Positions 11,895-21,391 of a stretch of DNA of 64,000 nucleotides are shown here, one piece after another. Under the pieces are notes generated by a model, which was not told where the DNA came from, searched no databases, and worked only from the letters and a program-made list of their open reading frames with translations. Position 1 is the first letter of the stretch. Each line of letters opens with the position of its first letter. The position numbers were made by a program, and so were the translations under genes. Source of the DNA: Colwellia maritima (lineage in GTDB: Bacteria; Pseudomonadota; Gammaproteobacteria; Enterobacterales; Alteromonadaceae); the NCBI RefSeq assembly GCF_022669015.1, contig NZ_JAKKSL010000006.1:1-64000 (forward strand), given 5' to 3'.

Positions 11895-13649
11895 TAGCTC
11901 CCTTTTGCACGATATGCGACTCACTTTCCAAGGTGGAAATATGATGAACGGCTAATGTTTCACTTGCATCTGGCGTAATATTTAATACTTGGAGTGCCCC
12001 TTTCATAACACGAGAGAATACGGGTGCAGCAACTTCACCACCATGATATAAATCACCACCGGGATCATTAATAACAACCACAACAACCACCTGTGGATTA
12101 GTCATCGGAGCTACGCCTGCAAAAAGGCCCACGTAATCATTACCATACCCACCAAAGCAACAGCTTTAAAAGAAGTACCCGTTTTACCACCTACGCGGTA
12201 ACCGTCTACTTTTGCTTTTTGCACATGTTCATCAACTACAGCTTCTAGCATCTGAGTAACAATTTCTGCATTTTTCTTAGAAAATACCCGCTCACCAAAG
12301 ATCTGGAGTATCACGTTTAACTATAGATAATTCATGTTTTATACCGCCGTTAGCTAACGTTGCATAAAAACGCGCTAGCTGCATAGGCGTAATAGCCAAG
12401 CCATATCCCCATGAGAGTGTTGCTAATTCAAATTCTGACCACGTTGTCTGTCATGCATCATGCCTGAGCTTTCACCGACTAAGTCTGTTCCTGTACTGTC
12501 AGCAAAACCGGCATCAAAAAATCGGTCTAACAAAAAAGCTTTAGGCACTGAAAGTGCTAGCTTTGTTGTACCCATATTTGAAGAAGTGACCAGAATGTCT
12601 TCCACTGATAATTTGCCGCGATTAATTGGATCATTAACGCGCCGACCACCTAAACGCATCCAACCAGGGCTAGTATCAATGATCGTACTTTGGTTAGCTG
12701 AGCCAAATTCTAACGCCGTTAATACGGTCAGTGGCTTCATGGTTGAACCCGGCTCGTAAATGTCAGTGATGGCACGATTTCTAAAACGATGCACAGCGGT
12801 ATTACTACGGTTATTTGGGTTATACGATGGGCTGTTGGTTAGTGCTAATATTTCACCGGTATGAATATCAGCAACAACGACAGAGCCTGATGTTGCTTTA
12901 AACGCTTGCACTGCGCCTTTTAATTCTTTATAGGCAATAGCTTGAATACGTTGGTCAATTGTTAAAGTAACAGTTTGTGCTGCTTGAGATTTTTCCACGG
13001 ATAGAATTTCGACCTTTCTACCTTGAGCATCTTTTCTAAAACGTTTATTACCGCCTTTACCTGTCAAAATCTCATCGTATACGCGCTCTACACCTTCAAT
13101 ACCTTTATCATCTACATTGGTAAAACCCACAATATGAGCACTAATTTCACCCGTCGGATAAAATCGTTTTGATTCTTTACGCAAATGAATACCAGGAATT
13201 TTCAACTCACGAATATACTTTGCCATTGCAGGCGATATTTTCCGTTCAAGGTAAACAAAACGTTTACTGGAACTACGCATAACCCGCGCAGTAAGTTTTT
13301 TAACATCTTTACCTAATACATCAGCAAGTGCTTGCCAATGTTTGGTCATAGCAAGCGCATTATTATCCATGACAATTTTAGGATCTGCCCATACAGTTTC
13401 TACAGGCACACTAATGGCTAATTCATCACCATTTCTATCAACAATAGATCCTCGTTGTACCGTGTTAGCGGCAACACGCATAGACCGTAAATCCCCCTGT
13501 TTTTTCAACATGTCGGGTTCTATTATTTGAATATAAGCGCTGCGCGCAAGTAATCCGCCATAAATCAAGACAACAACACCTATCACAACGTAATAACGCC
13601 ATGCGGTGGTGGTGGGTTGACTACTACGATTGCTTGCTATTTTTTTCAT
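11884..13649 (-). CDS. ftsI: Penicillin-binding protein 3 / FtsI, septal transpeptidase (three frameshifts)
   Basis: Septal peptidoglycan transpeptidase with an N-terminal membrane anchor at about residues 19-38. The acyl-serine motif EPGSTMKP, the SxN motif TSSNMG and KTGTS are all visible, though in different frames. Four frames are needed. One base is missing near 12441 (CGTGG where CGTTGG would give RQRWSEFELATLSWGYG). One extra T lies near 12302 (PDL/GERVF). A third shift lies near 12155 (KAVA then GGYGNDYVGLFAGVAP). The rest of the protein is colinear with PBP3 and ends VQKGANDA. Single-copy and essential, so I attribute the breaks to sequence error. Confidence 0.9.
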
Positions 13650-13712
13650 TTAACTCAGTGCTTAATGGTTGTTTAGGGTTAACAATTTTTCTTTTGTTAT
13701 AAACGATTTAAT

Positions 13713-14054
13713 TTACTTTAATGTAATAATTATTTCTGAATCAGCATCGGGTCGTTTCATGTTTAGCATTTTTTTTGCTCGACTTTCTATCGCGCTATGT
13801 TCTGCTAAACTATTTTGTTCTAATAACAAATTTCGCCATTCAATATCTAATTCGTCTCTTTGCGTATAAAGTTGCTCTAACTCACTGGTTTTTTGTCTGT
13901 TGACATGTGTGTAATAAATCACTGAAAACGCAGAGGCTATTACCAAAAAAAGTAAAATATAACTTACAAAATGTTCAACAATATCTTGCCAAATTTCCAA
14001 CACCAACACTTGATTTGATGGTGTTTTTCGTGGCGCTACCCTTTGGTTGACCAA
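13713..14054 (-). CDS. ftsL: Cell division protein FtsL
   Basis: Small bitopic divisome protein that pairs with FtsB and FtsQ. The 113-residue product has a basic cytoplasmic N-terminus, one membrane segment (about residues 31-50) and a periplasmic coiled-coil-like region (ELEQLYTQRDELDIEWRNL) ending near the conserved ESRAKKMLNMKRP. It starts 2 bases after the rsmH stop. Length and position are standard. Confidence 0.93.
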   Translation of the reverse strand: MVNQRVAPRKTPSNQVLVLEIWQDIVEHFVSYILLFLVIASAFSVIYYTHVNRQKTSELEQLYTQRDELDIEWRNLLLEQNSLAEHSAIESRAKKMLNMKRPDADSEIIITLK

Positions 14055-14056
14055 AA

Positions 14057-15007
14057 TTAATCCACGCTATGTGGTAAGCGCTCGGCAATACGTAACACTG
14101 AGCTACGAGAACGAACGTTTTCTTCAACTTCACTTTTGCTAGGTTTTAATTTACGACCAACTAGCGCCAATTTTTTACCTTTATTTAATTCTTCTTCACT
14201 AACCGGAAAGCCTCTAGGTACTTTCTTACCTTGGGAGTGCTTTTTCATAAACTGTTTTACTAATCTGTCTTCTAGTGAATGAAAACTTATCACCACTAAA
14301 CGCCCCTTTTCAGCTAAAACAGACAAGCTCGCTGCGAGGACTTTTTCTATCTGTTCTAATTCACTATTGATATACATACGAATTGCTTGAAAGCTACGGG
14401 TTGCAGGATGTTTTTTTATTTCTCGTTGTGGTGCCGTTGTTTTTATCAATTTTGCTAATTGACTAGTGCGAGTAAAGGGTGACTCTTCGCGTGCATCAAC
14501 AATAGCGTTGGCAATACGCCAAGCATGCTTTTCTTCACCGAAGGTTCTTAACACCCAGGTAATATCTTCTACATCGGCCACAGCTAGCCACTGAGCTGCC
14601 GTTTGTCCTCGCGTAGTATCCATACGCATATCCAATGGGCCGTCCTTCATAAAACTAAAGCCACGCTCTGCTTCATCAAGTTGAGGAGATGAAACCCCTA
14701 AATCTAATAAAATACCGTCAACCTTGCCCATTAGCTTATGTTGTTGAGCTATGCCGGCTAAGTTAGCAAAGCCCTGATGCTCAATGATAAAACGTGCATC
14801 ATCTTTAAATTTTTCAGCCGCCGCAATAGCACTAGGATCACGATCTATAGCAATTAATCTACCTTTAGATGATAATTTCGAAAGAATAAGTGACGAGTGA
14901 CCACCTCGACCAAAAGTACAGTCGATATAGCAACCATCAGGGTCGATATGTAAACCATCAACCGCTTCGGTTAATAAAACAGAAATATGCGCTTTATCTA
15001 ATTCCAT
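14057..15007 (-). CDS. rsmH: 16S rRNA (cytosine1402-N4)-methyltransferase RsmH (MraW)
   Basis: SAM-dependent methyltransferase modifying C1402 in the 16S rRNA P-site. The protein shows [13 protein letters not shown], the SAM-binding [48 protein letters not shown] and the C-terminal [17 protein letters not shown] with [12 protein letters not shown]. Its 316 residues match the family. Second gene of the dcw operon, directly after mraZ. Intact. Confidence 0.96.
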   Translation of the reverse strand: MELDKAHISVLLTEAVDGLHIDPDGCYIDCTFGRGGHSSLILSKLSSKGRLIAIDRDPSAIAAAEKFKDDARFIIEHQGFANLAGIAQQHKLMGKVDGILLDLGVSSPQLDEAERGFSFMKDGPLDMRMDTTRGQTAAQWLAVADVEDITWVLRTFGEEKHAWRIANAIVDAREESPFTRTSQLAKLIKTTAPQREIKKHPATRSFQAIRMYINSELEQIEKVLAASLSVLAEKGRLVVISFHSLEDRLVKQFMKKHSQGKKVPRGFPVSEEELNKGKKLALVGRKLKPSKSEVEENVRSRSSVLRIAERLPHSVD

Positions 15008-15043
15008 GATTTTATGTTAACAACCTTTTTAACGTAATTATTT

Positions 15044-15501
15044 TTATAATGATAAATCTAACAAACGATCAGTTAATTCAATTTCGCCTGATTGAATTTT
15101 AGTGATTCCTTGCTGCATTTGAGTTTCCCATGCAGACTCGCTCCAAATTTCAAATTTTTTCAGTTGTCCTACAAGCATGATCGATTTTTCTAAACAAGCA
15201 TGCTTTATTAATGGCCCATTCAGTAACAAGCGACCATTTTTGTCCATTTCGCAATCGGTAGCATTACCAAGCAATACTTGTTGCAATAACCGTTCTTCCG
15301 GTTCATGCTTGACAAGTTGCACAATTTTAATTCAATTTCTTCCCATTCGGGTAATGGGTAAAGCAATAAACAGGCGTGCTGAATATCAACGGTACACACC
15401 ATTTTTCCTTGGCAATCAGCAAACAGTTCATCACGATACCGTGTGGGTATCGTGATTCTGTTTTTACTATCAAGCTTTATCGCACTTGCGCCTCGGAACA
15501 T
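15044..15501 (-). CDS. mraZ: Transcriptional regulator MraZ (frameshifted)
   Basis: AbrB/SpoVT-type DNA-binding protein that represses its own mra operon. The first frame has [20 protein letters not shown] and the second DEXXXR-like half reads [19 protein letters not shown]. One base missing near 15300 (AACCGG where AACCCGG would give [14 protein letters not shown]) separates the two frames. Joined length about 152 residues, as expected. An AAGG ribosome-binding site precedes the ATG. Its own operator is visible immediately upstream. Confidence 0.92.
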
Positions 15502-15565
15502 CGTTTTAAACTTACCTTATCGACTGAAATTTTTACGGGCTATTTCGTAAGAGTGATCTTCTAAG

Positions 15566-15590
15566 ATCCACAATTACCCACTTTTTACCA
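15566..15590 (-). promoter_or_regulatory. MraZ operator (three boxes)
   Basis: Reading on the minus strand, TGGTA, TGGGT and TGGAT occur with exactly 5-base spacers, a 10-base period. Known MraZ operators are three TGGGN repeats with 5-base spacers, so the spacing matches fully and the middle box is perfect. The boxes lie just downstream of the predicted -10 element and upstream of the mraZ start, consistent with autorepression. Confidence 0.85.
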
Positions 15591-15599
15591 CAATGATAC

Positions 15600-15629
15600 A
15601 GTTTAGTGACTAAAGCAAACTTATGTCAA
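15600..15629 (-). promoter_or_regulatory. Pmra sigma-70 promoter
   Basis: On the minus strand a perfect -35 TTGACA (15624-15629) is followed after 18 bases by TAAACT (15600-15605). Transcription would start near 15592, at the first MraZ box, about 90 bases before the mraZ ATG. This is the likely main promoter of the whole dcw operon. Confidence 0.7.
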
Positions 15630-15835
15630 GTGAATAATGGGGAAAAAAACGCTACAGACACTGGTCAAAAAACCAGTAAAATTAAGGGCTAGATAAAGAA
15701 ATGCAGGAAGTAGATGAATTTGTGGAGTTTTGTGGATCAGTAGTCGATAAGATAGCTAAAAAATGATCATTAAAAATTTTTATTTTGAAGAAAGTAGTAA
15801 TTTAAGTGTTAAAAGTGGAGTTTAGTGATTCACCC

Positions 15836-16884
15836 TTAAATTTTACGTGATTTTTCGAGCTCGTTATTAGCATCAACCACGCAGTCTCGACCGCTACCTT
15901 TGGCTAAATACAAACGCCGGTCAGCTTTTAATAGGAGATCTTCGAGTTTTGTCCCATCTTTTTCATAAGTCGAAATGCCTGCACTAACAGTAATAGCTAA
16001 GGTCGTTTCATTATGCACAAAAGGCATCGCTGTTAGTTGCTGCCTTATTGAATCCACTTGCTGAAAACAGTCTTCTTCTTTAGAGCCAAAGCAATAAGTA
16101 AAACAAACTCCTCGCCACCAAACCTAACTAACAAGTCAGTTTTTCTGATCCTATTTCTAATAAAATCAGCAATATACCTTAGTGTTGCATCACCAACATG
16201 ATGACCGTATTGGTCATTAATTTTTTTAAAATAATCTAAATCAAAAAGTACCACCGCTAGCGGCGTTTTATACCGTTTTGCGTACTCCACATACAGTGTA
16301 AAAGTATCCGCTAACTTCATACGGTTAGCTAAACCCGTTAATCCATCTGTTCCTGCCAGTTCCAGTAATCGTTCTTCATTCTTTTCTCTATTTGTTTCAT
16401 ATACATGGGCTAGTGAAATCATAAGACTAGCGCTAAGAATGATGTTCAACGAATCAGCAATACTTATTGATAAGTCCCCATTTATAAAACGAAAATGATA
16501 AACAGAGACACCGCAAAATAGAAAAAAGAGTGAAGTCCAAAGTCCTTGTTTTCGGCCCATTAAAAGGTAAGAAATCAGTGGTATCGTTAATACCCAAACA
16601 AAAATTGATGCCGAAGAATTAGGTACATACATGGCGTATACCATAGTGGCAAAAAATGGACACAAAAATATATTAACCCGGCGTTGAAAGTGCGAGACGT
16701 GTAATATTTTACGCCATAAAAAGAAGGCAAAAAAAACAAAAATCATTTCTAATATCGCTAACGACCAAAGTCCGCGATACAAATTGATTGTGGAAAATGT
16801 AATACCACCAATTATTACCAAGACTAACAAGGCACGCATGACGCTTCGTCTATATTGTAAGTTTTGTTCTAATTTTTTAAACAT
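15836..16884 (-). CDS. Membrane diguanylate cyclase, GGDEF domain (frameshifted)
   Basis: Predicted to make cyclic di-GMP from two GTP at the inner membrane. The N-terminal about 150 residues hold roughly five or six hydrophobic segments and no recognised sensor domain. The GGDEF domain follows, starting ELAGTDGLTGLANR, with active-site GGEEF and an inhibitory RxxD site (RKTD) five residues before it, so product feedback is likely. The frame breaks near 16083, after GGEEFVLLIAL, and resumes with SKEEDCFQQVDSIRQQL through VSAGISTYEKDG and KADRRLYLAKGSGRD. Joined length is about 350 residues. A Fur-like box lies 120 bases upstream. Confidence 0.85.
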
Positions 16885-17135
16885 TTAACTCTCTGCTAGT
16901 GCATCGTCAGAATACTACATCAATAAACGCCATACTTTGATTTTTTCTCTATGTTGCCACGTCATTTCAATTCAAATGATTACTCATTATTGAAATGCCT
17001 TAATGACTGATTATCATTATCATAAATGTTAAACATGCCTTAAAATTAATGTGAATACAAGAAAGCTTTATAACACTCAACGATTAAAAGTTAAAAAAGA
17101 AGATATTATTTATATTCCCGTTAGTATAAAAATAG
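16885..17135. other. Intergenic region upstream of the diguanylate cyclase
   Basis: No coding sequence is visible. The stretch holds the Fur-like box at 17003-17021 and very AT-rich sequence that would serve as the promoter region of the minus-strand GGDEF gene. It ends at the terminator of the acyl-CoA dehydrogenase gene. Confidence 0.6.
17003..17021. promoter_or_regulatory. Fur-box-like sequence
   Basis: Read on the minus strand, GATAATGATAATCA contains two direct GATAAT hexamers and matches the first 14 positions of the classical 19-bp Fur consensus; the last hexamer is degenerate. It lies about 120 bases upstream of the diguanylate cyclase start. Operator function is inferred from sequence only. 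Confidence 0.45.
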
Positions 17136-17166
17136 TATAAAAAAACCCCGTTTGTCGACGGGGTTT
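17136..17166 (-). terminator. Rho-independent terminator of acyl-CoA dehydrogenase gene
   Basis: The 9-base stem AAACCCCGT/ACGGGGTTT with a 6-base loop is followed on the minus strand by a run of seven or more T. It lies about 30 bases past the stop of the acyl-CoA dehydrogenase gene. Confidence 0.88.
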
Positions 17167-17197
17167 ACTAGGGTCTGTTACTCGTTAATTGAATTAA

Positions 17198-19006
17198 CTA
17201 GAATAGCTCATCATCAATATCAAATAGACAGTCACAACCAGATTTAGCTGAGGCAATTAATGAAAGTCGACGAGGAAGTATACGCGTATAAAAATAACGA
17301 GCTGTATGCAATTTACTTTGATAAAAATCATCACCACTCTCGCCATTGTTATCTTTTTTCGATAACGATACTTGTGCCATTCGTGCCCATATATAAGCCA
17401 TTGCCGTGTATCCAAACACATGTAAATAATCGTTAGCAGAAGCACCAAGCTCATTAATGTTAGTTTGAGATTTGGCCAATAAATCTGTCGTTAAATGAGT
17501 TAAATCATTAACGGCATCACCAAGGGGTGCAATAAATTCTGCCATCACATCATTATCTTTGTTTTCATTAATGTAAGTGTTTACTTCGTCGGTAAAGACT
17601 TTTAACATTGCACCGTTGGATGTTGCTATTTTTCGAACCAACAAGTCCATTGCTTGAATGCCGTTAGTGCCTTCGTATATTTGTGTAATACGAGCATCTC
17701 GTACTAACTGCTCTTGTCCCCATTCGCGAATAAAACCATGACCACCAAATACTTGTTGCCCCGCTACCGTATTTTCAAAACCTAAATCAGTAAAAAATGC
17801 TTTCGCTACAGGCGTCATTAATGCGGCTAATGTCTCGCCTTTTACTTGCTCATCACCTTCACCATAGGTGGCATAATCTAACTGCATTGAAATATAGCTA
17901 GAAAGTGCACGTGAACCTTCATTTAACGCCTTCATATTTAATAACATACGGCGAACATCGCCATGTACCATTATAGAGTCAGCCTCTTGACTAGGATTCT
18001 TCACACCATTTTGCTTACTGTCAAGTGCTCGGCCTTGGAGGCGATCTTTAGCATATTCTAGTGCATTTTGGTATGAGCGGACTGCGGCACCTAAGCCTTG
18101 AATACCCACACCAATGCGTTCAAAATTCATCATGGTGAACATGCAGGCTAAGCCTTTGTTTAGTTCACCAATTAGGTAACCTTTTGAGTCATCAAAATTC
18201 ATAACACAGGTGGCAGAAGCATGAATACCCATTTTATGTTCTATTGAGCCACAGCTTACGTTATTAAATTCTCCTAACGTTTCATCATCATTAACCTGAA
18301 ATTTAGGCACTAAGAATAATGATATTCCGCGAGGACCTGCAGGGGCGTCAGGTAATTTTGCTAACACCAAATGGACAATATTTTCGGTTAAGTCGTGCTC
18401 ACCGCCTGTAATGAAAATTTTAGTACCTGAAACATTATAGGTGCCATCTTCTTGTGGTATTGCTTTAGTGCGAATAATGCCTAAATCTGAACCTGAATGT
18501 GCTTCAGTTAAACACATAGATGCCGACCATTCACCAGAATACATACGTGTAAGGTAACGTTGTTTTAATGCTTCATCACCATGTTTGGCCAAAGATAATG
18601 CAGCGCCCGCAGTGAGCACGGGGTAAAGTGCAAATGAGATATCAGCACTACATAACATTTCTTCATGTAAACCAGTAAGCATCTTAGGCATGCCCATGCC
18701 ACCATAATTTACATCACCGCCAAGCGCTGTCCATCCACCATCAACATAAGTTTGAAATGCTTTTTTGTAACCAGGAGCGGTGGTTACTACGCCATCTTTA
18801 TAGCTAACTCCTATTTCATCGCCTTGTCGAGCAATTGGATCTAATTCTTGTTCAGCTATTTTTGCACATTCTTGCAGAATAGCTTGTGCTGTTTCTTTAT
18901 CAACTTGTTGTGCTAGTTTTGGTAGGTTTTGCCACATTTTGTCCGCTTGAAATACTTCATACAGCAAAAAGCTCATATCTTTTAATGGAACTTTATATTC
19001 AGCCAC
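17198..19006 (-). CDS. Acyl-CoA dehydrogenase (about 600-aa type with extra C-terminal domain)
   Basis: FAD-dependent alpha,beta-dehydrogenation of an acyl-CoA thioester. The 602-residue product has the acyl-CoA dehydrogenase core (CLTEAHSGSDLGIIRTKA, ITGGEHDLTENIVHLVLAK, FERIGVGIQGLGAAVRSYQ, VFGGHGFIREWGQEQLVRDARITQIYEGTN) and a C-terminal extension of about 120 residues seen in the long subfamily that includes DmdC-like enzymes. Substrate cannot be told from sequence. It starts with GTG behind AAGGAG. It appears monocistronic with its own terminator. Intact frame. Confidence 0.9.
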   Translation of the reverse strand: MAEYKVPLKDMSFLLYEVFQADKMWQNLPKLAQQVDKETAQAILQECAKIAEQELDPIARQGDEIGVSYKDGVVTTAPGYKKAFQTYVDGGWTALGGDVNYGGMGMPKMLTGLHEEMLCSADISFALYPVLTAGAALSLAKHGDEALKQRYLTRMYSGEWSASMCLTEAHSGSDLGIIRTKAIPQEDGTYNVSGTKIFITGGEHDLTENIVHLVLAKLPDAPAGPRGISLFLVPKFQVNDDETLGEFNNVSCGSIEHKMGIHASATCVMNFDDSKGYLIGELNKGLACMFTMMNFERIGVGIQGLGAAVRSYQNALEYAKDRLQGRALDSKQNGVKNPSQEADSIMVHGDVRRMLLNMKALNEGSRALSSYISMQLDYATYGEGDEQVKGETLAALMTPVAKAFFTDLGFENTVAGQQVFGGHGFIREWGQEQLVRDARITQIYEGTNGIQAMDLLVRKIATSNGAMLKVFTDEVNTYINENKDNDVMAEFIAPLGDAVNDLTHLTTDLLAKSQTNINELGASANDYLHVFGYTAMAYIWARMAQVSLSKKDNNGESGDDFYQSKLHTARYFYTRILPRRLSLIASAKSGCDCLFDIDDELF

Positions 19007-19051
19007 AATAACTCCTTATTATTTTCAAATTTTATTAATCTTTCGGTTAAT

Positions 19052-19069
19052 ACTAACGATAACGCTAGT
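19052..19069. promoter_or_regulatory. Imperfect palindrome upstream of acyl-CoA dehydrogenase
   Basis: ACTAACG-ATAA-CGCTAGT is an inverted repeat matching at 6 of 7 arm positions. It lies about 45 bases upstream of the GTG start of the acyl-CoA dehydrogenase gene, within the shared divergent promoter region. It could be a repressor operator, but no known consensus is matched with confidence. Confidence 0.3.
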
Positions 19070-19251
19070 TAAAAGGCGCCAATTAAAATCAAACGACCAA
19101 TTCAAACAGTTGTTTGATTCTTGCATTAATCATGTTTAAAGTAAAGTTTAATGCGCGGAAATTGCCAAGTTCTATTTGATATTTTGTTAAACCTTGCGTT
19201 AATGATGTTAATGTTAAAGAATTAAGTAGGGAACGTTTGTGAGGAATACTA

Positions 19252-20210
19252 GTGAAAGTCATTAAAATATTACTTTGTCTCTCGTTATGCGTAACAGGAT
19301 TGGTAGACGCTAAACAGCTTAGTTTTTCTAAACAAAAAGAAGACGACCAATACCGTTTCAATTATCAATGGCTTGATCATGATAATCAAAACCAATCAAT
19401 GAGTTTTTTATTAAATAAATATGCTTTATTTCAACGCTTTAGAATGCTTCGTGGTTATCAAAGTGACTTTGCACAAAAAACAATTATACGTGCCGTAAAA
19501 CAACAACTAAGCCAGACACCTTTGCAAGAAGCACAAGCTTTATTCTTACAGCAAAATGGGAAAACGGTCCTACAAGTCAAAGGATTAAAAGATGAACATG
19601 TTTCAAAAGCCTACGAAAGAGTAAAAGAAATAGAACGCGAGGCTACTGCACAATATTTTAAAAAAATTATTATCAAGTTTTTAATACACCTGACCAGGTC
19701 GCAGGTATTAAAATAGATCATACTCGGATTGCTAATGAGTCTGTTGCCGACTTTAAAGGAGTTAAGCCAGTAATTTTAGAACAAGTGTCCATTAAAAACA
19801 TTCGTAAGGTAACGGATTACGTACTTAGTTTTGTACAAAACATCCCTTACGCAACATTAGAGTCTAGGGTTACGTCCTCTGGGACTGGTTTTAATTCACC
19901 CGCAAAGTTATTATGGGAAAACCAAGGAGATTGCGATAGTAAAGTCACATTAACCGCGACGATTTTACGTGCATTAATGCCAAGAATACCCATGGTAATG
20001 ATTTTTATTGATCAACATGCTTTTATTGGTATAGCGACACCCGCTACCACTGGAGAAATGACGATAGAGTATCAAGGTGTAAATTATCTGCTAGGTGAAC
20101 CCACAGGTCCAGGTCTTTATAAACTAGGTAAACTGGCCCCTGAATCTGAATTAGCAATAAATCAAGGGCGTTACGTGGTAGAGCCTTTTCTCGCTGATGA
20201 GGTTCTATAG
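19252..20210 (+). CDS. Secreted transglutaminase-like cysteine protein (frameshifted)
   Basis: Predicted exported protein with a papain-like/transglutaminase fold. It starts with GTG behind TGAGGAA and has a signal peptide (MKVIKILLCLSLCVTGLVDA). The first half is unrecognised. The second has ENQGDCDSKVTLTATILRAL (candidate catalytic Cys), DQHAFIGIA (His) and a downstream acidic residue near LLGEPTGPG, the order expected of a transglutaminase-like core. The first frame ends at 19716; the second is open from about 19670 (YQVFNTPDQVAGIKIDHTRI), so one indel near 19670 joins them into about 320 residues. Substrate unknown; protease, amidase or scaffold roles are possible. Confidence 0.7.
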
Positions 20211-20243
20211 CAGAAAAAACACGTTATACTCATGAGATCAGGG

Positions 20244-21175
20244 TTAGCTTTCGTCCTCTAGCAACTCGGTTAAAAAAGTTAAGCTAGGGGCAAAGAATGC
20301 CGAACCTGTTTCAGCTTGGGTATATTTAAGTAACGAGTCAACATTGCCATGCCCATCACCATGTATCATACTTTTCAACATCAATTCGAAAGGCACCGGC
20401 GATTGACAATATGAGATAAAAAATAACCCTTGCTGCTTCATATCGCCGTATGGCATGCTTTGACGTAAAATTTCAATAGACTTTCCATTTCCATCTTTTA
20501 AATTAGTACGTTTAGTATGCGCCGATAATGGCTTTTGCTCATCATCATATTCAATATTATCAATTTTAGTACGACCAAAAACATCTTCTTGCTCTTGCTC
20601 TTTTAATGAACGCCACAAGGTTAAATTATGGCGATAACGTTGGGTATGTAAATAACTTCCTCCGGCAAAGAAAATAGCATCATCACTGGCATGCACAAGT
20701 GCAACTTCTCTACGATGCATACCTTGTGGATTTTCTGTGCCATCAACAAAACCGGTTAAATCACGACCATCAAGAAAACGAAATGCTTGTATTTGTTCTA
20801 TAAGCTCAACACTATCAGCCAGTAACTGACACACCTTAGAGCACACGATATGATTAACATCAGCACGATCACTACGTATTTCTATATAAATATCAACATT
20901 GTCACTTGGTGCAACTCTATCTTCATCATTCATTGAAGGAAATGGCTTTAATAAGGGCGTGCCAAAGGATAAAATTCATCCCAATAATTGGCTCCTATGG
21001 CAATCACACTGGTTAAATTTGCCTCCGAAAATTGGTCAGAATAATCATCAAATAACGCAGGTAAACGAGACAAAGCGGCTCTAATAAAGGCATTTTTATC
21101 ATCTAACACATTAAATAGTAAATAATTGCCATGTAAGTTTGGTTCTGCACAAACCCCGAATTGTTCTCTAGCCAT
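20244..21175 (-). CDS. DyP-type heme peroxidase (frameshifted)
   Basis: Dye-decolourising-type peroxidase of the cytoplasmic YfeX-like class; no Tat or Sec signal is seen. I chose the ATG at 21175 (MAREQFGVCAEPNLHGNYLL) behind GGGA, since homologues start there; the open frame reaches 21277. The GxxDG motif is FLDGRDLTGFVDGTENP, and the heme-ligand region is SYLHTQRYRHNLTLW. The first frame ends at ANYWDEFYPLARP and the second resumes at PFPSMNDEDRVAPSDNVDIY, so an indel near 20955 splits the gene. Joined length is about 310 residues, normal for the family. Confidence 0.88.
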
Positions 21176-21391
21176 TTGAAATCCCAGTAGTATTGTAGCT
21201 TTAATAGTAAGAGTATATACCCAAACCACTTGTAGATGCGAGTGGCAAAGCACTCTACTAATTTGATTAAATGTCATCCCTACTCAGTGTTTTATTGGTG
21301 AGCATTAAACAAACAATATGTTAGACCATAAGAGCAAAATTTTAGTGAGGTTCTTGCAACGATTTTCACCGCGATAACCCGCGAGTATTCT

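Noticed and set aside
4456..15322. Programmed frameshifting or split genes as a biological feature of the dcw cluster
   Set aside because: The breaks lie at unrelated, non-slippery positions in many genes and inside conserved motifs, which fits sequence error better than recoding.
19089..19361. Minus-strand frame of 90 residues at the transglutaminase-like gene start
   Set aside because: It overlaps the signal-peptide region of the plus-strand gene and has no recognisable domain; the plus-strand gene has a good ribosome-binding site.
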